From Actinopolyspora xinjiangensis (GTDB lineage Bacteria; Actinomycetota; Actinomycetes; Mycobacteriales; Pseudonocardiaceae), in the NCBI RefSeq assembly GCF_900104475.1, contig NZ_FNJR01000004.1:62001-126000 (forward strand): a DNA stretch of 64,000 bases, given 5' to 3'. Below, one piece after another: positions 35,013 to 44,142 of the stretch (position 1 is the stretch's first letter; every line of letters begins with the position of its first letter). The notes under the pieces are model-generated. The model was not told the DNA's origin, did not search any database, and saw only the letters and a list, made by a program, of their open reading frames with translations. The position numbers and the translations under genes are program-made.

Positions 35013-37435
35013 ACGGAGGTATCCTCCAAGGTGTGGACTCCACCGCACGGGCCCGCTCACGCGCTGCCGGCGGCAACCTCCCGGCAGAGGTAACGAGCTT
35101 CGTCGGCAGGCGTCGCGAGATCACGCTGACCAAACGACTGCTCGCGGAGTCGAGGGTGGTGACCCTGACCGGCCCCGGCGGCATCGGCAAGAGCCGCCTC
35201 GCGCTGCGGGTCGCCGCCAACATGAGTCGTTCCTTCCGGGACAAGACCTGGCAGGTGGAGTTGGGGGAGCTGCGCGACCCGGATCTCGTGCCCGCCACCG
35301 TCACCGAGCAGCTGAACGTCCCGGAGACCTCGGGCGGCGACGAGCTCGACAACCTCGTCGAGCACTTCCGGGAGCGCGAAGCGCTGCTGGTGCTGGACAA
35401 CTGCGAACACCTGGTGCGGGCCTGCGTCGACCTGGTGGACACGCTGACCCGCGCCTGCCCGGGGCTTCGCGTGCTGGCCACGAGCAGGCAGTCGCTCGGC
35501 GCGGCGGGCGAGAGCACCCTCGTCGTACCGCCACTGCAAGCTCCCGACCCGGAACAGCTGCCAGCCGCCGAGGCTTACGAGCAGTACGCGGCGGTGCGGC
35601 TGTTCGTCGACCGCGCCCGTGCCGTGGTTCCCGAGTTCGAGGTGACGCCGGACAACGCACCGGTGCTGATGCGACTGTGCCACCGGCTGGACGGAAACCC
35701 ACTGGCGATGGAGCTGGCCGTGGTGCGGCTGCGCTCACTGTCCCCCCGGCAGCTGGAGGAACGGCTCGACGAGCGCTACGAGCTGCTCAGCGGCGGCCGC
35801 AGCGGAGCACCACCGCGGCAGCAGACCCTGCGGGCACTGATCGACTGGAGCTACGACCTGTGCACGGAGCCGGAACGCCGGGCATGGGCACACCTGTCGG
35901 TGTTCTCCGGCAGCTTCGACCTGGAGGCCGCCGAGTACGTGATCGACGGCACCACCGAACGGTCCCACGCCGCCTCGCTGGTGCACGCGCTGGTGGACAA
36001 ATCGGTGCTGCTGCTCGAACGCAGCGACGGCCCCAGCCGCTACCTGCTGCCGCACACACTGCGCGAGTACGGCCTGGAGAAGCTCTGGGCGGCGGGCGAA
36101 CGCCCGGAGGCCGAGGCGAGGCACCGCCACTGGTACACCAGCATCGTGCAGCGCTTCGCCGCCGAGTGGCTGGGCGCCGAGCAGGTCGAGTGGGTCCGAC
36201 GGCTGCGCACCGAACAGGCGAATCTCCGGGCGGCGCTGCACTCCGTGACCGAGCACGGCGACGGCGGAGGGACCGGCGGCGAACCGCACTCCGAGGAAGC
36301 GGGATCGGTGGCGGGCGGCCCCGCTGTCGCGCTGCGCCTGGCCACCGCGCTGGGACGCTACTGGCAGCTCCGAGGGGCCCACACCGAGGCGCGCTACTGG
36401 TTGGACCGCACCCTGGCGCTGACCGGGACGCACCGGGCACCGCGGGAACGAGCCGCCGCCCTGGCCGCCAGCGCCTGGTTCACCCTGCTGCACGGTGACG
36501 TGGCCGGGGCACGCGGTTCACTGGACACCGCGACCGCCACGCTCCGGGGACGGGATGCACCGCTGGAACGTGCCCACCTGACGCGCACCTACGGGATGGT
36601 GGCCCTGTTCGAGCAGGACGCGGCCAACGCGACAAGACTGCTGGACGACGCCCTGGAAACGTTCCGACGCGGCGCCGAGAAGCAAGGGGAACTGTTCGCG
36701 CTGATCGGTCTGGGGCTCGCGCACGCATTGGACGGCAGGACGCGGGACGGCCTGGAACTGCTCGACGACGCGCTGGCGATCACCACCGGCCGCGGCGAGG
36801 TTTACTGGCGGTCCTGGACGCTCTGGGCGATCGGCTACCTCAAAACGGCCGAGGACAGACTCGACCGGGCAGAGCCCGCGCTGAAGGAAGCGCTCAGGCT
36901 GCAACGGAGACTGGACAACCGGCTGGCGATCGCGTTCAGCCTGGACACGCTGGCCTGGGTCGCGCATCTGCGGGGCAACGACAGGCGCGCGGCCCGGCTG
37001 TTCGGCGCCGCCGGGGGAGCCTGGGAGTCCGCGCGCTCCACACCGAACCTCTACGCCACGTTCGCCGAGCAGCACCGCGCTCACCTGGTCGCCACCCGTG
37101 AGGCGCTCGGCGACGAGACCTACGGTGACGCCTTCGACCGGGGTTACCACTGGCAACACGACACCGCGATCGACTTCGCGCTGGAGGTCAAGCAGCGTTC
37201 CCGGGAGAGCTCGCGGGAGAACGTGCACCCGATGCCGCTCACCAACCGGGAACGGGAGATCGCGCAGCTGGTGGCTCAAGGGCGAACCAACAAGGAGATC
37301 GCCGAGCAACTGGTCATCGCGCTACGCACCGTCGAGGGGCACGTGCAGCACATCCTGACCAAGCTGGACTTCACGTCACGGGCCCAGATCGCGGGATGGG
37401 TAGCCGAGATGCGCTCCGAGCAGGGCGGCCGGTAA
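35009..37435 (+). CDS. LuxR-type regulator with NB-ARC-like ATPase and TPR region
   Basis: 808-aa STAND-class regulator. Order: NTPase with P-loop GPGGIGKS (55-62), Walker B-like ALLVLDNCEHL, DNPLAMELA-type winged-helix linker (GNPLAMELAVVRL); helical repeats over about 400-700; C-terminal LuxR helix-turn-helix (LTNREREIAQLVAQGRTNKEIAEQL, then RTVEGHVQHILTKL). Start GTG 35009 sits inside the VanZ stop; GTG 35033 is an alternative. GGAGG-tat-CCTCC (35015-35027) could fold over the beginning of the message. Shorter than classical LAL activators. Target genes unknown; no biosynthetic cluster is adjacent. Confidence 0.88.
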   Translation: MNGGILQGVDSTARARSRAAGGNLPAEVTSFVGRRREITLTKRLLAESRVVTLTGPGGIGKSRLALRVAANMSRSFRDKTWQVELGELRDPDLVPATVTEQLNVPETSGGDELDNLVEHFREREALLVLDNCEHLVRACVDLVDTLTRACPGLRVLATSRQSLGAAGESTLVVPPLQAPDPEQLPAAEAYEQYAAVRLFVDRARAVVPEFEVTPDNAPVLMRLCHRLDGNPLAMELAVVRLRSLSPRQLEERLDERYELLSGGRSGAPPRQQTLRALIDWSYDLCTEPERRAWAHLSVFSGSFDLEAAEYVIDGTTERSHAASLVHALVDKSVLLLERSDGPSRYLLPHTLREYGLEKLWAAGERPEAEARHRHWYTSIVQRFAAEWLGAEQVEWVRRLRTEQANLRAALHSVTEHGDGGGTGGEPHSEEAGSVAGGPAVALRLATALGRYWQLRGAHTEARYWLDRTLALTGTHRAPRERAAALAASAWFTLLHGDVAGARGSLDTATATLRGRDAPLERAHLTRTYGMVALFEQDAANATRLLDDALETFRRGAEKQGELFALIGLGLAHALDGRTRDGLELLDDALAITTGRGEVYWRSWTLWAIGYLKTAEDRLDRAEPALKEALRLQRRLDNRLAIAFSLDTLAWVAHLRGNDRRAARLFGAAGGAWESARSTPNLYATFAEQHRAHLVATREALGDETYGDAFDRGYHWQHDTAIDFALEVKQRSRESSRENVHPMPLTNREREIAQLVAQGRTNKEIAEQLVIALRTVEGHVQHILTKLDFTSRAQIAGWVAEMRSEQGGR

Positions 37436-37495
37436 GAACGTCGGAAAGTACGGTGATCGGCGCAGAGCGCAGCGGCCCTATCGGGGTGAACGGAC

Positions 37496-38200
37496 TCACT
37501 CCACCCCGCCGGACTCCAACAGCCGCAGGGTACCGTGCAACGCCTCGGCCACCAGCTCGCGCATCGCCGTCTCGGCCCGTTCGTGATGTCCCCGCTCGAT
37601 GCACCGCGCGATCTCACTGTGCAGACCGACAGCCAGCGGTTCGGGGTGGGCGGGCATCAGACCCTGCTCGGTCCGCCAACGCAACACCTCCCGCACGACC
37701 TCGTGCAGCTGAGCGAACATCTCGTTACCCGAAGCCCGTAGCACCAGTGAGTGAAACGACACGTCGGCCTCCAGGAACCCTTCGAGGTCGCCCGCCTCGG
37801 CCAGCTCGTTCATCCGCTCGCCGATGCGGAGCAGTTCCGCCACGTCCTCGGCGGGGGCACGCTGAGCGGCGGCACCGGCCGCCACCGGTTCCACCGCCGT
37901 GCGCAGTTCGATGAGCGTCTTGACCTGGTTGGCCCGGTCGGCCTCCAGCAACCAGCGAATCAACGTGGGATCGAACGTGTTCCACTCCTCACGGGGTCGG
38001 ACGACGATCCCGACACGCTGCCGCCCCACCACGAGCCGGATGGAGGCCAACGTACGCACCACTTCGCGCACCACGGTGCGCGATATTCCGAAACGCTGTT
38101 CGAGGTCCTCACCACGCAACACGCTGCCCGGGGGATGAACGCCCGCACTGATCTCCCGCCCCAGTGTCTCGACGATCTCCCCGTGCAGTCCTCCACTCAT
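37496..38200 (-). CDS. FadR-type GntR-family regulator
   Basis: 234 aa. Winged helix with GSVLRGEDLEQRFGISRTVVREVVRTL, followed by an FCD domain: ELRTAVEPVAAGAAAQRA, FLEADVSFHSLVLRASGN and LHSEIARCIERGHHERAETAMRELV, whose Asp/His residues form the metal-ligand site. ATG at 38200 behind CGGAG; longer frame upstream is not protein-like. Such regulators usually sense sugar acids or dicarboxylates. Convergent with the LuxR-type gene, divergent from helD; target unknown. Confidence 0.88.
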   Translation of the reverse strand: MSGGLHGEIVETLGREISAGVHPPGSVLRGEDLEQRFGISRTVVREVVRTLASIRLVVGRQRVGIVVRPREEWNTFDPTLIRWLLEADRANQVKTLIELRTAVEPVAAGAAAQRAPAEDVAELLRIGERMNELAEAGDLEGFLEADVSFHSLVLRASGNEMFAQLHEVVREVLRWRTEQGLMPAHPEPLAVGLHSEIARCIERGHHERAETAMRELVAEALHGTLRLLESGGVE

Positions 38201-38525
38201 GCCGGCTCCGTTCGACACATCTCCCGGCCATCGCCTCGCCCCGCGCTTCGCACCGGCACGGCGGTGCCGGGTACGGATGTGGCACGTCCACGTTCCAGCC
38301 GACGAGAATAGTCCTCCGTCCCCGTCGACGTGGGATCGGACCGGAGGGTGCGGCACGGGCAACAGCACGTTCCACGATCAACTGCACCCGACGGTTCCGT
38401 CCCCACCGGAGTACACTGGTTCGTCGGGCCTGTTGGCGGGCCGCGGTGTCGCGGAGCGCACCGCCGTGCCCCGGAAAGCCCACGCCCGTCCTGTTCCAAC
38501 GCGCATGACCGCACGAGGTGGAGTC
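38201..38525. other. Divergent promoter region, FadR-like gene / helD
   Basis: 325 nt without a gene. I looked for the rifamycin-associated element that precedes some actinobacterial helR genes and found no matching inverted repeat. No other structure is obvious. Confidence 0.3.
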
Positions 38526-40820
38526 GTGTCCGAAACCCGAGCCGATCGGGAACTTGACCACGCCGACAGCGTCGCCGCCGAGCAGCGGTACGTCTCGATG
38601 CTCTACGACAAGCTCGATGAACTGCGGCGGTACAACAGCAAACGCCTGGCCGAAACGCTGCGCGAGACCGGAGGGACTCCGCAGGCGCGTACCGAGCGCG
38701 ACATCTCCACCAAGATGCACATCGACAAGCTCTCGCAGCTCAGTGCGGTGGAGAACGGGTTGTGCTTCGGCAGGCTCGACCTGGACAGCGATGAGCGGTT
38801 CCACATCGGCAGGCTCGGTCTGTTCGACGAGGAGAACGAGTACGCGCCGTTGCTGATCGACTGGCGCGCCCCGGCCGCGCGGCCGTTCTACCTGGCCACG
38901 GCGGCCTCGCGGGACGGTGTGGTGCGGCGCAGGCACATCCGCACCACCAGGCGCACCGTCACGGACCTGGAGGACGAGGTTCTCGACCTGGACTCCGCCG
39001 AGCAGGGCAGCCACCTGGGGCTGGCCGGTGAGGCGACTCTGCTGGCCGCGCTCGACGAACGCCGCACCGGTCAGATGGGCGACATCGTCGCGACCATCCA
39101 GGCCGAGCAGGACCGCATCATCCGCAGCGGCATGAACGGGGTCCTGGTCGTGCAGGGAGGTCCCGGCACCGGCAAGACCGCGGTGGCACTGCACCGAGCC
39201 GCCTACCTGCTCTACACCTACCGACAGCAGTTGACCAGGCGCGGGGTGCTGGTGGTCGGCCCCAACAAGACGTTCCTGCGCTACATCGGCCAGGTTCTCC
39301 CCTCCCTCGGAGAGACCGGGGTGCTGCTGTCCACCGTCGGCGAGCTGTACCCCGGGGTGGCCGCCACGGCCACGGAGTCGGCCACAGCCGCCGAGCTCAA
39401 GGGCCGCACGGACATGGTCTCGGTGCTCAACAACGCCGTGCGGGACCGCCAGCAGGTGCCGCGGAAGTACATCGAGGTGACTTTCGACCGCGAGCCGCTC
39501 CACATCGACAAGAGCACCTGCAGCCAGGCGCGCACCAAGGCACGGCGCTCGCGCAAGCCCCACAACGAGGCCAGGAAGATCTTCCGCCGCGAGATGTTCT
39601 CCGCGCTGGCGCTGCAGGTCGCCGACCGGTACGGCCGGGACCTGCTGGACCAGCGAGACATCGACGACATCGCAGCCGAGCTGCGGGCCGACGACCAGGT
39701 GTGCGAGGCACTCGAACAGCTGTGGCCGGAGATCGAACCGACCCGGTTACTGGACGAGCTGCTCAGTTCACCCGACCGTCTCAAGCGGGCGGCGCGCAGG
39801 TACTTCGACGAGTCCGAGCGCGAGGCGCTGTCGCGCGAGCCGGGAGCCGAGTGGACCCCCGCGGACGCTCCACTGCTCGACGAACTGGCCGAGCTGCTGG
39901 GCGAGGACGACTCGGAGCAGCAACAGGCGCGGCTGCGGCAGGAACGGGAGGAACTCGCCTACGCCGAGGGCGTGCTGCACATTATGGAGCAGGACGAGGA
40001 GATCATCGATCCCGAGCAGCTGCGAGTCTCGGACGTGCTCGACGCCGATCTGCTCGCGGAGCGGCACCGCACCGACAGCGATCTCACGGCCGCGGAACGA
40101 GCCGCCGGGGACCGTACCTGGACCTTCGGCCACGTGATCGTCGACGAGGCGCAGGAGCTGTCGGCGATGGCGTGGCGGGTGATCATGCGGCGGTGCCCGA
40201 GCCGGTCCATGACCGTGGTGGGCGACATCGCGCAGACCGGCTCGGCGGCTGGCGCCTCGTCCTGGCACGATGTGCTCGAACCTTACGTGGCTCGCCGTTG
40301 GCGCCTGGAGGAGCTCACCGTCAACTACCGCACCCCGGCCGAGATCATGTCGATCGCCGCTCCGCTGCTCGACGAGATGGACGTCGACCTGTCCGTGCCC
40401 AACTCGGTTCGCGGCACCGGCGTCGAGCCCTCGTCGCTGCGTACCTCCGAGGAGGAGACGGCGAGCCGCGCCGCCGGGCTGGCCGCCGAGGAGCTGGAAG
40501 CCGTCGACGGGGGGCACGTGGCGGTGCTCTGCCCACCGGACCGGCAGGAGGAACTCGGCCGACGGGTCGGCGAACTGGTCCCCCGGACCACTGTGGGGCC
40601 ACAGCCGGAGGGGCTGGAGTCCCCGGTCATGGTGCTCACCGTCGAACAGGCCAAGGGCTTGGAGTTCGACAGCGTGCTCCTGGTCGATCCGACCGGGATA
40701 CTCGAGCAGTCCCCCAGAGGGGTAAGCGACATCTACGTGGCGCTGACCAGGACCACGACCAGGTTGAGCATCCTGCACCACGGCGACCTACCCGCATCGC
40801 TGCGGAGCCTCGACCTGTGA
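38526..40820 (+). CDS. helD: HelD-type UvrD/PcrA-like ATPase, RNA polymerase recycling factor
   Basis: 764 aa. Superfamily 1 ATPase that removes stalled RNA polymerase from DNA. Helical N-terminal arm (1-70), then the HelD-specific HIGRLGLFDEENEYAPLLIDWRAPAARPFY region, Walker A GGPGTGKT (211-218), Walker B VIVDEAQELSAMAW, SMTVVGDIAQTG, LTVNYRTPAEIM and the C-terminal VEQAKGLEFDSVLLVDP with LTRTTTRL. GTG start behind GGTGGAG. Actinobacterial relatives include HelR, which confers rifamycin tolerance; no rifamycin element is seen upstream, so I do not claim that role. Confidence 0.9.
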   Translation: MSETRADRELDHADSVAAEQRYVSMLYDKLDELRRYNSKRLAETLRETGGTPQARTERDISTKMHIDKLSQLSAVENGLCFGRLDLDSDERFHIGRLGLFDEENEYAPLLIDWRAPAARPFYLATAASRDGVVRRRHIRTTRRTVTDLEDEVLDLDSAEQGSHLGLAGEATLLAALDERRTGQMGDIVATIQAEQDRIIRSGMNGVLVVQGGPGTGKTAVALHRAAYLLYTYRQQLTRRGVLVVGPNKTFLRYIGQVLPSLGETGVLLSTVGELYPGVAATATESATAAELKGRTDMVSVLNNAVRDRQQVPRKYIEVTFDREPLHIDKSTCSQARTKARRSRKPHNEARKIFRREMFSALALQVADRYGRDLLDQRDIDDIAAELRADDQVCEALEQLWPEIEPTRLLDELLSSPDRLKRAARRYFDESEREALSREPGAEWTPADAPLLDELAELLGEDDSEQQQARLRQEREELAYAEGVLHIMEQDEEIIDPEQLRVSDVLDADLLAERHRTDSDLTAAERAAGDRTWTFGHVIVDEAQELSAMAWRVIMRRCPSRSMTVVGDIAQTGSAAGASSWHDVLEPYVARRWRLEELTVNYRTPAEIMSIAAPLLDEMDVDLSVPNSVRGTGVEPSSLRTSEEETASRAAGLAAEELEAVDGGHVAVLCPPDRQEELGRRVGELVPRTTVGPQPEGLESPVMVLTVEQAKGLEFDSVLLVDPTGILEQSPRGVSDIYVALTRTTTRLSILHHGDLPASLRSLDL

Positions 40821-40867
40821 CCCGACGCGAGGGCCGGACGCACCGGACGAGGATCCCCGAACGGGAC

Positions 40868-41062
40868 GGGATGGTATCTTTGCTGATCAGGAAGCCACGC
40901 CCGAACACAGGGGCGCGGCTTTCGTGATGTCGTGCGTAGGAAATCCGGAACGAGTCCGGTGCGTCTCCCGCAGCCGTGAAGTACCGGGGAGGCCGGGCCG
41001 GGAGCGGCCGCCTCGGACACGACATCGACGACCGCCGTTCCCGGTGCAGGAACGCGGCGTCG
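40868..41062 (+). ncRNA. Cobalamin (AdoCbl-type) riboswitch upstream of btuFCD
   Basis: Core at about 40936-40985: AGGAAATCCGG, ACGAGTCCGGTGC and CCCGCAGCCGTGAAG are the conserved cobalamin-riboswitch segments, followed by ACCGGGGAGGCC. A long stem GATGTCGTG / CACGACATC (40926-40934 with about 41021-41029) closes this core. An extra hairpin precedes it (about 40890-40922). A GC hairpin around CCGCCGTTCC...GGAACGCGGCG (41031-41060) follows and may be the switching element. Boundaries approximate. Normally represses B12 uptake when B12 is plentiful. Confidence 0.88.
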
Positions 41063-41108
41063 GCCGATCGGCGGGCGCCGCGGGGCACCGACCGAGACCG
41101 AGGACACC

Positions 41109-42065
41109 ATGAGTCGGACAATCGGATTCCGCCGCGGCGTGACCATGCTGCTGGCACTCGTCGCGCTGCTCGCGGGGACCACCTCGTGCGCCCAGCGCTC
41201 CTCCCCCGACGAGGAGACCGGGCGGGGCGACGATCCGGCTTCGGCTTTTCCAGTGCGCGTGGAGCTTCCCGGGCAGGACCCGGTGACGCTGCCCGAGCAG
41301 CCGAAGCGCATCGTCTCGCTGAGTCCCACAGCCACCGAGGTGCTCTACGAGATCGGGGCGGGCGAGCAGGTCGTGGCCGTGGACGAGTACTCCACTTATC
41401 CCGAACGCGCGCCGCGCGAGGACATCTCCGCGCTCAACGTCGGGGCGAGCACGGTTTCGGAATACCGGCCGGACCTCGTGATCGCGCAGGCCGGCAGCGC
41501 CGGTGAGTTGGCCAAGGGGCTGCGCGAGCTCGACATCCCGGTGCTGCTCACCCCTTCCGCCACGGACCTGCGGGCGGCTTACGAGCAGATGAAGGCGCTC
41601 GGCCGGGCCACCGGTCACGGTGACGAGGCCGCCGACACGGTGCGTCGGATCCGTTCCGAGATCGACGAGCTGGTCCGGCAGGCCCCCGACCCCGAGGGGT
41701 CGTTGACCTACTACCACGAGGTCAGCCCCGACCACTTCACGGCCACCTCGAAGAGTTTCGTGGGCAGCGTCTACGAGAAGTTCGGGCTCGACAACATAGC
41801 CGACTCCGCGGGCGGGAAGTTTCCCCAGCTGTCCGAGGAGCGGATCCTGCGGGCCGACCCCGACATGATCTTCCTCGCCGACACCAAGACGGCGGGGGTC
41901 AGCGAGCAGGCGGTAAGCAACCGGCCCGGCTGGCAGACCCTGACCGCCGTGCGGGAAGGACACGTCTACGAGCTGAACGAGGACGTGGCCAGCCGTTGGG
42001 GACCTCGGGTGGTCGAACTGGCCCGATCGATCAGCGAAGCGATAGACGACACCAGGCAGAGCTGA
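41109..42065 (+). CDS. btuF: Cobalamin ABC transporter substrate-binding lipoprotein
   Basis: 318 aa. Signal peptide ending in LLAGTTSC, a slightly atypical lipobox, so it is a membrane-tethered binding protein. The class III periplasmic-binding fold is shown by KRIVSLSPTATEVLYEIGAGEQVVAVDEYSTYP (family N-terminal signature) and the C-terminal RWGPRVVELARSI. A cobalamin riboswitch directly upstream identifies the ligand better than the protein sequence does, which alone would also fit a siderophore binder. ATG behind CGAGGA. The permease gene follows 9 nt later. Confidence 0.9.
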   Translation: MSRTIGFRRGVTMLLALVALLAGTTSCAQRSSPDEETGRGDDPASAFPVRVELPGQDPVTLPEQPKRIVSLSPTATEVLYEIGAGEQVVAVDEYSTYPERAPREDISALNVGASTVSEYRPDLVIAQAGSAGELAKGLRELDIPVLLTPSATDLRAAYEQMKALGRATGHGDEAADTVRRIRSEIDELVRQAPDPEGSLTYYHEVSPDHFTATSKSFVGSVYEKFGLDNIADSAGGKFPQLSEERILRADPDMIFLADTKTAGVSEQAVSNRPGWQTLTAVREGHVYELNEDVASRWGPRVVELARSISEAIDDTRQS

Positions 42066-42074
42066 CGCCGCCCG

Positions 42075-43166
42075 ATGCGCGACTCGCGATCCCCCTCGGT
42101 AGACACGGCCGAGGGGCCCGACACCCCGCCCCCTCCCGTCCGACGGCCGCGCGGCAGCACGCTGCGACCGGTTCACCTGCTGCTCGGCACCGCCGCTCTG
42201 GCGGTACTGCTTTTGGTGTCGGTGCTGACGGGAGCCGCCGAGCTGGGATGGCAGCGGGTGCTGGCGGAGATCGGCGCCCAGCTGACGGGTGGAGTGTCCC
42301 CCCTTTCCGAACGCGAGGCCGCGATACTGTGGCAACTGCGGGTTCCGCGCGTGGTACTGGCCGTCCTCGTCGGAGGTGCCCTGGCGATCTCCGGCGCCGC
42401 GTTCCAGGGAGTGTTCCGCAATCCGCTGGCCGACCCCTACCTGCTGGGTGCCGCCGCCGGAGCGGGGCTGAGCGTGACCGTCGTGGTGACGGCGATCCCG
42501 CAGGTGAACCTCGGCACTACCGGGATCGCACAGGTCGCGGCGTTCCTGGGAGCGCTGGGCGGGGTCGGGCTGACCTGGCTGATCGGGCGGTCGGCCGGTT
42601 CGGACACCGCCACGCTGGTGCTGGCGGGGGTGGCCGTCGGGGCCTTTCTCACCGCGGCGCAGACCTTCGTCCAGCAGCTGCGGGTGGAATCGTTGCAGCG
42701 GGTCTACATGTGGATCCTGGGCAGGCTGAGCACCACCGGTTGGAACGAGGTCCTGACGGTGCTGCCCGCGCTGTGCCTGGCCGTCGTGGTGCTGTGCGCG
42801 TGCGGGCGGTTGCTGGACCTGCTCGGTACCGGCGACGAAGAGGCCGCGGCGCTTGGCGTGCGGCCGGGACGGGTGCGTGCCCTGGTGCTGGTGGCGGCTT
42901 CGCTGGCCACCGCCTCGGCCGTGTCGGTGGCCGGGCTGATCGGTTTCGTGGGGCTGGTGGTCCCGCACCTGGTGCGGCTGGCCCTCGGGGGAAGCTACCG
43001 GGTGATCGTGCCGGTCTCCCTGCTGTTCGGTGGCGCGTTCCTGGTCGGTGCGGACATGCTGGCCCGGACCGTGATGGCTCCCGCCGAGCTCCCGATCGGG
43101 GTGATCACAGCGTTCACCGGCGCCCCCTTCTTCGCGTTGTTGCTGCACACCAGCCGGCGACGTTGA
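42075..43166 (+). CDS. btuC: Cobalamin ABC transporter permease (FecCD family)
   Basis: 363-aa integral membrane subunit with about ten helices. FecCD signatures: LRVPRVVLAVLVGGALAISGAAFQGVFRNPLADPYLLGAAAGAG and SVAGLIGFVGLVVPHLVRL (coupling helix to the ATPase), and GELPIGV-type end (APAELPIGVITAFTGAPFF). Starts 9 nt after btuF; Pro-rich cytosolic leader of about 30 residues. Forms BtuC2D2 with the next product. Confidence 0.93.
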   Translation: MRDSRSPSVDTAEGPDTPPPPVRRPRGSTLRPVHLLLGTAALAVLLLVSVLTGAAELGWQRVLAEIGAQLTGGVSPLSEREAAILWQLRVPRVVLAVLVGGALAISGAAFQGVFRNPLADPYLLGAAAGAGLSVTVVVTAIPQVNLGTTGIAQVAAFLGALGGVGLTWLIGRSAGSDTATLVLAGVAVGAFLTAAQTFVQQLRVESLQRVYMWILGRLSTTGWNEVLTVLPALCLAVVVLCACGRLLDLLGTGDEEAAALGVRPGRVRALVLVAASLATASAVSVAGLIGFVGLVVPHLVRLALGGSYRVIVPVSLLFGGAFLVGADMLARTVMAPAELPIGVITAFTGAPFFALLLHTSRRR

Positions 43167-43281
43167 ACGCCTCGGCGGCCCGGCCCCGGTGCCGAAGCCC
43201 GCTCGACGGTGTCCGGACTCCTCCGGTGCGCGGTGACCGGGGCGAAACGTCAACCGCACGTCTACCAGGAAGGCGACTCAC

Positions 43282-44073
43282 ATGAGCGCCGTGGAAATCG
43301 AAGGGCTGAGCGCGGGCTACCGCGGCACCACCGTGCTCTCGGAGATATCGGCCGGAATCGGCGACGGTGGGTGGCTGGGCGTGATCGGGCCGAACGGCTC
43401 CGGCAAGTCCACGCTGCTCAAGGCGATGCTCGGCTTGGTGCGGCACACCGGCCGAGTGCGGGTGGACGGCCGGAGCGTCAGCGGGCTGCGGCAGCGGGAC
43501 CGGGCGAAGCTGCTCGGGTACGCGCCGCAGCTGCCGCAGCTGCCGGTCGGCATGACCGTGACCGACTACGTGCTGCTGGGGCGCACCCCCCACCTCGGCC
43601 CACTGGGCCGGGAGGGAGCCAGGGATCTCGACATCGTCACCGAGGTACTGGAACGACTCGACCTGCTCGGGTTCGCCCGCCGGGAACTGTCCGAGCTCTC
43701 CGGCGGAGAACGGCAGCGTGCCGTGCTGGCCAGGGCGCTGGCACAGCGCACGGGGGTGCTGCTGCTCGACGAGCCCACCACGGGACTGGACGTGGGGCAC
43801 GCGCAGGCGCTGCTGGATCTGGTCGACGAGCTGCGGCGCGAGCGCGGCACCACCGTGGTGACCACGCTGCACGACCTGACCATGGCGGGCCAGTACGCCG
43901 AGCACCTGCTGCTGCTCGATACCGGCCGGGTGAGTACCGAGGGATCACCGCACGAGGTGCTGACGGCCGAGCTGCTGGGGCGGCGCTACGCGGCGAGAGT
44001 GTCGATCCTGCCGCTGCCGGACGGTTCCCCCGTGGTGGCCCCGACGCGGTCGGTGGTGAGCGGACGGGAGTGA
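43282..44073 (+). CDS. btuD: Cobalamin ABC transporter ATPase
   Basis: 263 aa. Walker A GPNGSGKST (36-44), Q-loop YAPQLPQLP, signature LSGGERQRAVLARAL, Walker B GVLLLDEPTTGLD, H-loop TTLHDLTMAG. ATG behind AGGAAGG. 115 nt separate it from btuC, more than between the first two genes, but no terminator is evident. Completes a riboswitch-controlled B12 importer. Confidence 0.93.
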   Translation: MSAVEIEGLSAGYRGTTVLSEISAGIGDGGWLGVIGPNGSGKSTLLKAMLGLVRHTGRVRVDGRSVSGLRQRDRAKLLGYAPQLPQLPVGMTVTDYVLLGRTPHLGPLGREGARDLDIVTEVLERLDLLGFARRELSELSGGERQRAVLARALAQRTGVLLLDEPTTGLDVGHAQALLDLVDELRRERGTTVVTTLHDLTMAGQYAEHLLLLDTGRVSTEGSPHEVLTAELLGRRYAARVSILPLPDGSPVVAPTRSVVSGRE

Positions 44074-44142
44074 CCGGCCGGCGCGGGAAGGAGCCGCGCG
44101 GATCTCCCGTCCGATCCGGAACCTTCCCACCCGGCGGAACGG

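Noticed and set aside
38201-38525. Rifamycin-associated element upstream of helD
   Set aside because: No inverted repeat matching the known element was seen in the gap.
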